Source: Eremophila alpestris peregrina
Taxonomy: Eukaryota > Chordata > Aves > Passeriformes > Alaudidae
Direction: 5' to 3'
DNA: 64,000 bases
Assembly (NCBI GenBank): GCA_009792885.1
Contig: WMCF01000015.1
Location: 6,868,300 to 6,932,299 of the forward strand
Positions 54,301 to 64,000 of the stretch are shown in pieces (position 1 is the stretch's first letter; each line of letters begins with the position of its first letter). The notes under the pieces were generated by a model. It saw only the letters and a program-made list of their open reading frames with translations. It ran no database searches and was not told the origin of the DNA. Position numbers and translations under genes: made by a program.

Positions 54301-57300
54301 TTACTTCAGGAGTTTGAAAGCAGTGAAGAAGTGATGGATTTATAACAATTGAATCAGGAAGGGATCATTACATAGGCTTAAGACACATGGAGCACATACA
54401 CAGAATTTCACTGTGGTACCTTTATTCTCAATAAACACTAATTGTATAAGATTGTGATCAAGAGATAAAACCTATCATCCTATCACCTGTATTTGAATAA
54501 ATCATGTCTAACCAATCTCTTTGTTAGATTGACTTTCTCAATTAATTAAAACCCAGGAAAGATTTTGGCACTTAAGCTAACTGATAAATGAACTATTGAT
54601 ATATGATGTAGGTGTAATCTGCTTCTGGTAAGTGTTCAGCTGCTTAAAAATCAATCACAGAGTAGTTATTAAAGACTTGTTGCTAGCTGAAAGGACATTT
54701 TTTACAATTATGTTCCGAATCCAGTTTCATCCACTATTTTAATTGCTTGAATAATAAAATAAAAATCAATACAATCTGCAGGTGAAAAACAAAAGAGATT
54801 CAAAAAATGATTTCAAATATGAAAGTCTGGTCTCCCATTGATTTTAAACCATTTGGAAGGAAAAAGGAGAAATCTAGATTTTGAGACACAAGTCTCACAC
54901 ACACAAGTAAATTACCCATGGCTACAGTTTTACTGATCACAGATATGGATATCCCACAGTAAATGCAAGATAATTTCTACTAACATTTTTTTTTTTGCAA
55001 CAATTATAAGCTATTCTACATTCTAGAGTTTTCTAGAGTATTCTAACATCTGTAGCTAAGAATTGAAATTTTGGTCAGCTGATGTGTACTGTCTTTTGGG
55101 AACATGTTTAGCCTGAGATACAAACACTGCAAAAGATTATGACAGATATCTCTAAATCGCATTCACTAAGCAGTTTTGAGTTCAGAGAATTATCCAGACA
55201 TCTTTCAGCAATTTTCCATGTTTGCTTAATTCTTGCTAAGCAGATAGTAATTTTTTAAAAATTTATTTCATTGTAATATTTAAATCAATTTTATTTTAGC
55301 TCTTTGCCCACTGTATCAGAATCATATATCTTCCCAGTACAGTTTATGTAATGAGCATTTCTTATATCTCTTGCTTGGCCAAATGCATGTAAGTGATGAG
55401 CACTTGTACTGTTCAGCAGAAGCCTTCTGACTCACCCTGGGGAATGCACCCTCATGTAATTTACAGAGCACCAGGAAGACCAGGAACAAGAGTGTCACCC
55501 CTGCCACCCATTTTCTGAATTTATCAGACTCTTTAGTGTGCAGTTGAACTAATCTGCCTTGTGTTCCTAAGTGACATTTGAGTGTGCACAAATGCTGTCT
55601 TGGTACCAGTGCTATTTTAGAGACACAAAGTCCTCAGCCTTCCCCAGCAAGCTGATGCCAGGTTTCCTAAGCAACCTGCTATGACTTGTTTACTCTTCCC
55701 GTGCCTTCTATTAGCCCCCATGACCTGCTGTCCAAGGACACTGTGAGTTGATGTACCTCTGAAGTGGCACCTCCTGGTGCTCAGCTAATGTGCTGATGTC
55801 TCCTGAGTAATCTCAGGTCAGTTTAGAGTTGTTCTGCTTACTGACAGTATCATTGCACAAAGAAATGAGCTGCAGTAATGCTGTGTGTGAGAAAATAAGG
55901 AAACAAGATTGGCAAAACAAATTAGTATCTTACTGTAGCTTCTTTTGAGACCACAACAGCAGTCTCCCTCTGGTGCATGTCTTTTCATATCTCTATATCC
56001 CAAGTCACACTACATGCTAGTTCAGTTATTTGGTGCTGCGAACATTTCACAAGAATTTATCCACAGGTGTCAAACTCACAGCTGTCATTATTTTTATGAG
56101 CCTTCTTCCCTTCTGATAAATCAGCATCTATCCTGCAGGCTCAACTTTCTCCCTGGCTGACTGCTTGTAAGGATTGCAAGCAGCCACTCAGTTGTCCTCT
56201 TCAGTAACAGTGGGTTTCTATGTGCACTTGCCAGTACTGCAGGAAAAGGAGCAAGAGCTCACCTTACTGAGCAAGACCCCAGACACTGGGACCAGCTGGA
56301 AGGGGAAGCAGTGGTAGAAAAAATATGTGATATTGTTATTGTCAAGCTAAGATACCTCCACATAGAAACTCAGAAAGGAAAATTAATGGTCCCTCAAAAT
56401 TTGTGCCATCATAAGACTATTACAATTCAGAGTGCAGCTCTGCACATATGCATGTGTATATATGTACACACAAGAGATAATTGTGCAGCACAAGTGCAGT
56501 GCAAACTCTTGGCAAAAGTCACTGTCTACATCTGGATGAGGTCTGCACTGTTACAAATTTTTTCTAAAGAGGAAAAAGGAAACCTGGAATTAGATGGCTT
56601 TTTTCTTTAGGAGTTCAAAGCACTCTGACAAAGCTATTTACCACACAGTGAAAAATCTCTCCTGCAATTGTGACAGTAAATTTATTCCTCTGCTCATCTG
56701 CTCTCTCATTCCATACAGGCAGTAATGATAGAGCTTATTTTTCAAGAGTAAACAACTTTTGTACTTACCATTTCTTATTTATTTATTTATATTTTTCAGA
56801 TTTATTAGAGTGTTCTTATTTGTGTGGGTTTTTTAATCCAGATTTCTGAAATCTTTGCAAGAAGCAATCTTTTAATAAGCATATAGGTTTCTACTTTTTA
56901 AGATACAGCTAGATAGCAAAGTAAACAATCAATCTATGGATCATCTGTTTTCTCAGTTCAGCATATTTTCCCAGGAATCAGCATGATTCCTGCCATAACA
57001 GTACTTAATGAACTGGTACTTCAAAACCCTTCTATTGCCTTGTTGCTATTTTGGCCACTGGTGAGCAGGCTATTGCAACTAATGCTTAACTGTGGCCAGG
57101 TCTGTGAGAAGGAAATGACAGTCCCTATATTTTATGTAGTCAGCAATTAATTTCACAGAAGATTGAAGGTTGGGGTTTTTTTCCTGAAAAAAATCAATTG
57201 CAGCTGAGCAATCCTGTATTTTTGCTGTTGCTGTTGTTAGATCTATGCTGAATGATTGCTGCAAGTTAAGAATGCACATGCTAACCAGAAACTGTTTCAT

Positions 57301-57834
57301 GTAGCATAAATGCAGTTTTGTTTAAAAAGAGATTAGAATTTTATAGCTAGATCCTATTAACAAATGTACATAGTAATAAGTAATTTATGCTACTGCTTGT
57401 CCTCATCAAACTCATTACTGCAGAGTCTTTCATCCCTCTCCCTAATCAGAAATATGAAAAATTCTCCCAAAAGGCCATTTTCATATCTATTCCCTTTCCA
57501 ACCCCCACCACTGAAATTTTCCTATAGAAAAATAATGAGAACAAGCTCACAGGACACGAAGTAAACAAGCTCTGGAAAACAAGCTCCAGCTTTCAGTTGC
57601 CATTTTATTCAAAATAGTAATTTCTCATGGTCCAAGCATAATTTAAATGCATGGAGTTTCCTGTGAAAAAACAATAGAGAACAGGTAGAAAAGGAAGAAG
57701 AAAAAAACAACTTTACGTTATTGTAGAACTGTCTTTTAATTCAAACAGAAAACACCCAATGGGTTACCCGAAAATTTTCACCTTCCTCAACTTCAAGACA
57801 GGGTCTTCACAAATGATTTTACTGAAAAAGTGTA

Positions 57835-58085
57835 TCTTATATTCTTGGGAGAAGGGAGGTCAGGGACTGCTGCCTAAGGAAAGGGGAGCAGTGAACAGAG
57901 GGTGACCACAGCACAGACTGATGGGGTACAGCCCTAAGGATCTGTCGGAGACCAGGGCTTGTAACTGGGTCTGTTGCTAACCCCAACACAGCAAACAAGG
58001 AACCTCTGCCAGGGTGCTTCAGGGGGATCAAGACTATAAGGAGACAAGGCCAGAGAAAGACCTGGAGACAAAGCTACAGTATAGG
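57835..58085. other. GC-elevated patch in intron 1, unassigned
   Basis: About 250 bases with more GC and purine-rich runs ('gggagaagggaggtcaggga', 'acaaggccagagaaagacct') than the flanks. A minus-strand frame of 64 codons lies inside and shows no domain. It might be an old retroelement piece or an exonised segment; neither can be shown by eye. Confidence 0.3.
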
Positions 58086-61000
58086 CAGTAGTGGGGTTTT
58101 ACTTTTAAAACAATTCCATTTCCTCTTTCATTATTTTAAAATATGAACTATATTCCTGCATGCCTGAAAAATCAGCAATAACTCAGAAAACCTGAATCAA
58201 GCCTGTATGACCACCATTCTCTAGAGGTATTAGAAGGAAGAGTCCTGCCTTCCAGTTTTTATTCCCCCTTGGAAACAGTCTTAAGGTGTTCGTGGGTCCT
58301 TCAATTTAGATCTAGTTGGAGATATTAGAAATATGCAGTCAAGACTACAGGCACATGGAGGAGGTTAAACATATCCATGAAAAATTCTGAACAGGACTAA
58401 GAAACAAAGAAAACAATATTTTAAACATTAGGAAGAAATATACTCTGCTAACATCAGAACCTGGTAGGCAGGACATTCTAAAAATACAGCAATCATATGC
58501 CAATATGGTGCCTTTTTGTAAGCTTTCTTTCATTGAAATGCTATCTGATCTGGTTTTAATTTGTGAGATGTAAACATTAAACTATTAAAAGTACATACGG
58601 GATAGCAGACACAGTAACAATATGTTTCTTAAAAGTGATCTTGATCAAATCCTTGAGTTAATATTTTTTAAAAACCAAACAGAATGCTGGAGAATTTGTG
58701 GATGTCTAAGGAAAAATTTGTTTCTTCTAATATTTCAAAAGGCCAACTACATGTCATAGGCAAGCCAGTCTCATTTTAATCCTAAGAAAATATTAGAGAA
58801 GTTCATATCATATGCACTATGATTTAAGTAATTCAAAACAAAAGAGCTTCATGACAGATAAGTTTTATCAACTCAATTAATTATCTTTCTTCAAAGGAAG
58901 AAATGGATACAGTCTTGTAACACATTAATAAAACATTCTGACACCTGCAAGGTTTTATGTTAGTTCTTCATAAGATTCTAATTTAAAAGAAAATAGTTGG
59001 GTATGGGTTTTTAATCATATAAATGAAGTATGACTTGCACTGAGGTCATTAATTTTCTCTTCTCTAGACTTTATGCTGTCAACATGCATAAATATATAAT
59101 TATTTTAAAGATAATACATAAATGCATTGATGCAATCTGCAGATGATTCTGAAATAATAGAATCTTACATAATAATTACAAAATAATATGGTCAGCATCT
59201 GTGCTAGTAATGGGATAATGCAAAGGGAATCTTTAGAATACAAGTTTTTTAAGGTACCCATGTATATCTAATAAGAATATAAAATATATTCCTATGGTAG
59301 GAAATAGCATCCTGGAAGATAAAAATAATTGAAAGAGAGGATAAAAAATTTTGAATGCAGAAAGAAGAAAAGATTAAGTAAGAAAATATATTGCAATGAT
59401 GGTGCCATCACAAGAACTACACAACCTGTGCTTGTATGCATTTTGAGGAGAGCATGGATCTGGAAACCAAACAAAACAAAGCAAAAAAACTTCAGAGAAA
59501 AAAAGAAGAATGATCTGATAATTATGCATTAGAGAAAATGAATAAGCAGGGTAATCTATTTTTGTGACTGGAAGAGAGGATTTACAAAGAATTTGATCAT
59601 GACCCAAATGTTTGTACACAGGAAAGCATTTTCTTGTGGACCTTAGTCTTCGTAAAGCAAAAACATCAATACGTGATTTCTGACTTTCTGGATTTCAGAA
59701 CTGGTATTTGAGTTGTCTTTTAAATCCTGAATCCTTTCTGAGCAAGCAAAATAAGTAGGGATATTACTCACTTGAAGGATGTGTATGTTTCTGCTGAACT
59801 CAGTTGAGTTCTCATGAGTGTTTTTCCACATGACTCTCGGGAATGCAGTACTAAGCTGCTGCATCATGTAATGTGTGTGGTTGCATTCATCTTCATGTAT
59901 GCTGGGGCTCTTGCTGTCCATTGCTCTCAGGCATGTTGGTAAATATGCATTTAACCACAGCTTACTGTACCTTTGACATAGTAAAATGTTCCTTCCAGGG
60001 ATACTAGTAACAGTTTGGACTCTAGAAAGCATTAAAGAAGGCCTAATCAAGGAGGCTGGTCTGAATCAACTTGGAAGCTCCTGACAAATGTGCACAATAA
60101 ATAAAGAAGCTGTGCATTAATACATATTTGGAGATAATAGGGGTTTTTTTCCATTTATTCTTTTCTTTGCATATTGTGGCAACAGTTTGGTTGTTTTGGT
60201 TTTGTGTTTCTGATGCCAACAAATTCCATGTCAATTGAAAGGAAATAGTATCTGTAATCCAATAAAATAGATTGTGTGAAAAGAGCACATTCCTTTTTTT
60301 CCCCCTCTAACTCCCCTTGCTCCTTATTAGCATTGTCACCGTTGAGCTACAGTCTTCTTTAGAGGAAGCCAGAAATTTTTTTGGGTAGAATCCCTTAAAT
60401 AACATAATTACACTGATTGGTTGAGGTACGGGCTCTGAGGTTTATTAATATTATCCAGTTCTGCCTTGTCTCCAGAGAAACAATGGAATGTGGAAAGGGA
60501 CAGAACGAAAAATAGAGAGCACAATTTATGCTAATCTCTGATTCTCATTATACCTTTACTGAGAGACCATTTTTCTAATGAAAAGCATGGATCTCAAGCC
60601 TCTGTAAAGTGTTTTCTAGAATAAATTCAGTGATTCTAGAAAAAGATTTAGCTAGGTTTTTTTGTTCTTACTTGGTTTTTGTTAACTTCATGAAATAAAA
60701 GATTTAAATGAAAAGTAAAGATGGTTCTGTTGTTGAAATGTATTAATATAAAGGAGATTTAAATTTAGGTTTTGGCTTTACTTCAAGCCTCCAATTTTTC
60801 AGACAAGTCACCAAATCTCAAAGATTCCACATGATCTGTAATATAAATTCTCAATTTTCTTTTAATTATTTTCTTTTTATTATGCTTGAAGGGTAGTATT
60901 ATTCTAATAACATGTGATATTAAGCTCCTTGAAAATAGATTTTTTTTTTTGCAAATATTGTGAAAGATATAATTCCACATCTTTGTAGACTCTTTACATT

Positions 61001-61231
61001 TTGGTAAGCTGCCCTATAACTCTAAAAAAAAATGAGGGAGGCAAAAAATACTGTAAAAGAATAGTTGTTTAAGAATTAGAAGAAATCTGACAGATCCTTC
61101 TTTTCATATCAGAGGATTTTCTTAGGATACAGCTATGAATGCTGATGCATAGACAGATTTAGGCATTCTTGTTTCTTCCACAGCTGATCTGTTAAAGCTT
61201 GTTCTAAAGACAGGGAGAACTTGAATCCATA

Positions 61232-61377
61232 GGATCATAGAATGATGGAATGGTTTGGGATGGAAGGCACCCTAAAAATCCTTTAGTTCCAACCTCCATC
61301 TCATAGGCAGAGGCACCTTCCAGCTCCTGTGTTGCTCAGAGCCCCATCTAACCTGGCCTGGGACATTTCCAGGGGTG
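61232..61377 (-). mobile_element. CR1 LINE 3'-end fragment
   Basis: 'ggatcatagaatgatggaat' followed by 'ggtttgggatggaaggcacc' and later 'cagagccccatctaacctgg' matches the reverse complement of a CR1 3' untranslated end. About 146 bp, 5'-truncated and antisense to KLHL1. Confidence 0.92.
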
Positions 61378-63453
61378 AATAGAAATGGTAGCTTTGGGAT
61401 TTGTATGTACTACTAGTGAAAATGTTAATTATGCTGATAAAAGACTTAACTCTGAGGATATTAAGTAATTGTTCAGCCAAAGACATTTTCTCACTATAAA
61501 GTTTTGTTTAAATTACAATTGGTAATCTTTTAAATATTTGATTTTTTCATTATTCTTTCCATCATATAAACAAATCAGCAAACTAAAATCTTCAAATATG
61601 ACAAAATAAAAGTCTGATACAAGTCAAGAGTTGGTGGTTAAATATAACTGAAGGATACATTGTCATAATTGACCTGCTTTTTGGCTGTGTATTACATTAA
61701 TTTGTCTAATTAATGTTTGCCCTAAACAAAAGAAAGAAAGAAAAGGAAAGACTGATGACACATAAACTGCTTCTCTACTCATACTGGAGAAACAAGAGGG
61801 AACAATAAGAGACCACCAAAAGATACTGGGCTGATACTGGCAGTGGGGCAGATTCTTGAGGAATAAAGTAATGTACTTGGATTAAGATCGGTGGTTGCAA
61901 GTGTAGACTATTTATAACTCCAGTTCATCATCTAAATTTTTTTTTTGTTAAGGGATTTGCTTAAAAAAAAAAAAAGGTGTTTTTTGGTTTATTGTTTCAG
62001 TTTACAAAACTGGTTTTTAATCTAAGATGACACATTTCACTTAATGGGGAACACTGCTCAAACCCCACTTTCTCCAAAGAGCAGTGTTTCTTATTCTGAG
62101 CAAGAGTGCTTCATGAAGGCATAAAATCAGACATGCATGAAGATCATGAAGAGAGGAGATACAGCTCTTCTAAGCCATGTCATTCAACATTTCTGCCAAA
62201 GCATGCTTGTCTGTTTAGAGTGTCCACTTATGTATTAAAAACAGAACTTTGAATTAGTTGCATTCTGCCAAGGAATTTTAAAGTTTTGAAATGGTTAATT
62301 CTAAGTATTAAGCAAGTAATGTAAAGTGGTTTTAAAGAAAGGGAAAAATAGTGAGGTGATTCAGTTGAGCTGAAAAGTGACTACTAAAGACGGATCTATG
62401 GAAGGGCAGATAGCTTTGAAGAAAAATAATTGGACAAAAAGTGATTATGATTAGAAGGATTAAAGTATATTTAAATATGTGCAGGATATTAAACAATAAG
62501 TGTGTCTTTCCAACATTTCTAAAAAGAGTTGGATTAATTGTTTCTGTCAAAGATGTGTTTGCTATTGACAAGATGGTACAGAGCAGCTTAAAGAGCTTTC
62601 AGAGACTAATTATGAATGCCAGTTTGAATCCCTTAGAATAGATATCTTATCAGTATACATAAAATGTATGTGCTAAAGAAAAATCTTTTAAAAACACATT
62701 AAAAGCTTTGGAGGAATAACTCAGTCAACTGATGGCTAAGTCTTTATTTCTATAAAGCTTAAAAGTATAGTGGGGAGGATGGGGAAAGCACACTGTTTCT
62801 GGTCCTTGGTCTTGAAATGAAGCATCCCAAAATGACATGTTACTGTAATTAATTTTTTTTTTTTCCTCAGCCAACATTAAACTTGGCATTGCATGCATTA
62901 ATATCTCAAACTATAAAGGCAGAGTTGTGAAAGTGCAGTGTAGTCACAATTTCATGTTTAAGAGGCAGAATTTGTGGTGACTCAATTTCAAGTGACTATG
63001 GTTTGGACATGCATAGTGAGCAAAAGTAGTGTGAAGTGCTTTTGGCTTTTTGTCCATGTGTAAAGTGGGAGAACTATAAATGGACTAATATAGTAAAATA
63101 TCATTCCACTGAAGAGATGCTGCTGTATTTTTGTTCAGGTAGATGTAATATCACTTATGTATAATACTATAATTCAGGCTTAAGAACATAACAAGTTCCT
63201 AACTGAAATTCATTCTGCATGATCATCTCTAGAGCCATAAATAACATGTTTCAGTTACATGATGTAACATAATCAGTGTCAGTGGTCAGTGTTATCTAGA
63301 GAGGGCTTCCAGTTCAGAATGTGTGTAATCACATGAACAAGAAGCTTTCCTGGGCTGGACAGCCACAGAATCCAGGGTTCTGGGCCTAAGACCCAGATCT
63401 CCCACTGTGTGAGAGATTCCTCTTTCCTGGACCATTACAGAGTGTTACTCTCA

Positions 63454-63508
63454 ACAGTTGGACTCAATGATGTTAAAGGTCCTTTCCAACCTGAGTGATT
63501 CTATGATT
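63454..63508 (+). mobile_element. CR1 LINE 3'-terminal fragment
   Basis: 'gttggactcaatgatgttaa' then 'aggtcctttccaacctgagt' and 'gattctatgatt' is the standard CR1 3' terminus in + orientation. The preceding 150 bases (63300-63453) are richer in GC and may belong to the same copy, but I cannot align them confidently. Confidence 0.88.
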
Positions 63509-64000
63509 AGTGAGTCCAGAATGGGTATGTGTCTGTTCATCTCTGTTTTATATTTATGCTAGTCTGGAGTCATTAGGGAGTCTCTCTTATGCTCTGTGAC
63601 TGTCTTTTCCAATCCTACGGCATAAAGAAATTCAATCTTGTTTCTTTCATTGGTATTCCCTGCTGGCCCAATTAGGTGTTCCACCCTCTGGTTATCTCAA
63701 CTGTTACAAAACAAACAAGTTTTTCTGTCATCTACAACTCTACCTCTAGGTGCACTTATTAGTTTATTTCTGGAAGTAATAGGCATACTGTTAGGCATCT
63801 CATTATATCTATGAGTATAATGAACTCTAATTTAGGCTTATATCCTTTGGATTTTGTTCACCCTGCAGCAGATTTTACGTGGCATTATTTTTCTTACCAG
63901 TTTAGCCCTCTTTGGTCAATCAAGGATGAGCTGATCCAAAGTAACAGTATCTGATATCTTGGTACTTAAAATCTGCTAGATCTCTGGTTTTAAAGATCAA

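Larger units (their letters stand above)
29502..64000 (+). other. KLHL1: KLHL1 intron 1 (5' part; exon 2 not found)
   Basis: After a GC-rich first 400 bases the sequence returns to AT-rich, unique-looking DNA. I looked for the expected exon 2 product (start of BTB, around a 'QLCDVILIVG'-type segment after a Ser-rich stretch) and saw none, so the intron probably continues past 64000. Long introns are usual for this gene in mammals. Open frames of 60-135 codons throughout are unsupported as genes. Besides the separately listed repeats there are many poly-A/T runs (for example 33987-34003, 39541-39554, 40925-40940) and a purine-rich stretch at 38581-38634. No RNA gene was recognised. Confidence 0.75.

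Noticed and set aside
62050..62088. Inverted repeat 'aacactgctc'...'gagcagtgtt' with a 19-base loop
   Set aside because: A 10-bp perfect stem with this loop size is expected by chance about once or twice in 64 kb; no other RNA-gene signature.

Overview
The window looks like vertebrate, most probably bird, nuclear DNA. It is AT-rich and almost gene-free. It has one sharp GC-rich island near 28.2-29.9 kb. Its recognisable interspersed repeats are CR1 LINE fragments, typical of birds and other sauropsids, plus one retroviral solo LTR. I saw no bacterial-style operons, no CRISPR array, and no tRNA or rRNA gene. Most open frames over 60 codons are chance frames in AT-rich or low-complexity DNA, or decayed CR1 reverse transcriptase.

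The one protein-coding gene I can identify is KLHL1 (Kelch-like 1) on the + strand, represented only by its promoter and first coding exon. A GC-box, a T tract and a TATA box (28346-28351) precede a roughly 640-nt GC- and CT-rich leader. The leader carries three upstream ATGs, each opening a short uORF. The coding ATG is at 29014. Exon 1 encodes 162 full codons plus two bases and ends at a GT donor at 29502. Everything from 29502 to 64000 is read as the start of intron 1; I did not find exon 2 (start of the BTB domain), so intron 1 is probably longer than 34 kb. In mammals the same promoter region also makes the antisense RNA ATXN8OS (KLHL1-AS/SCA8), which would run leftwards here. The sequence does not prove such a transcript.

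Layout: 1-28.2 kb is 5' intergenic DNA. It holds CR1 fragments at 0.16-0.71, 5.88-5.94, 18.08-19.16 and 26.16-26.31 kb, a pyrimidine-rich patch at 2.94-3.6 kb, an unassigned GC-elevated patch at 14.59-15.31 kb, a compound TTA/TTG microsatellite at 16.95-17.02 kb, and a clean solo LTR with target-site duplications at 22.40-22.90 kb. The KLHL1 promoter, leader and exon 1 occupy 28.2-29.5 kb. Intron 1 fills 29.5-64 kb, with a G-quadruplex-like stretch just inside it, an ATCTC pentanucleotide microsatellite at 34.94-35.01 kb, and two CR1 3' fragments at 61.23-61.38 and 63.45-63.51 kb.

The observations most worth checking are the solo LTR with its internal imperfect repeats, the uORF-loaded TATA-type KLHL1 promoter, the possible antisense partner, and homopolymer runs that seem to have grown from short runs native to CR1. 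I found no convincing undescribed biological system.
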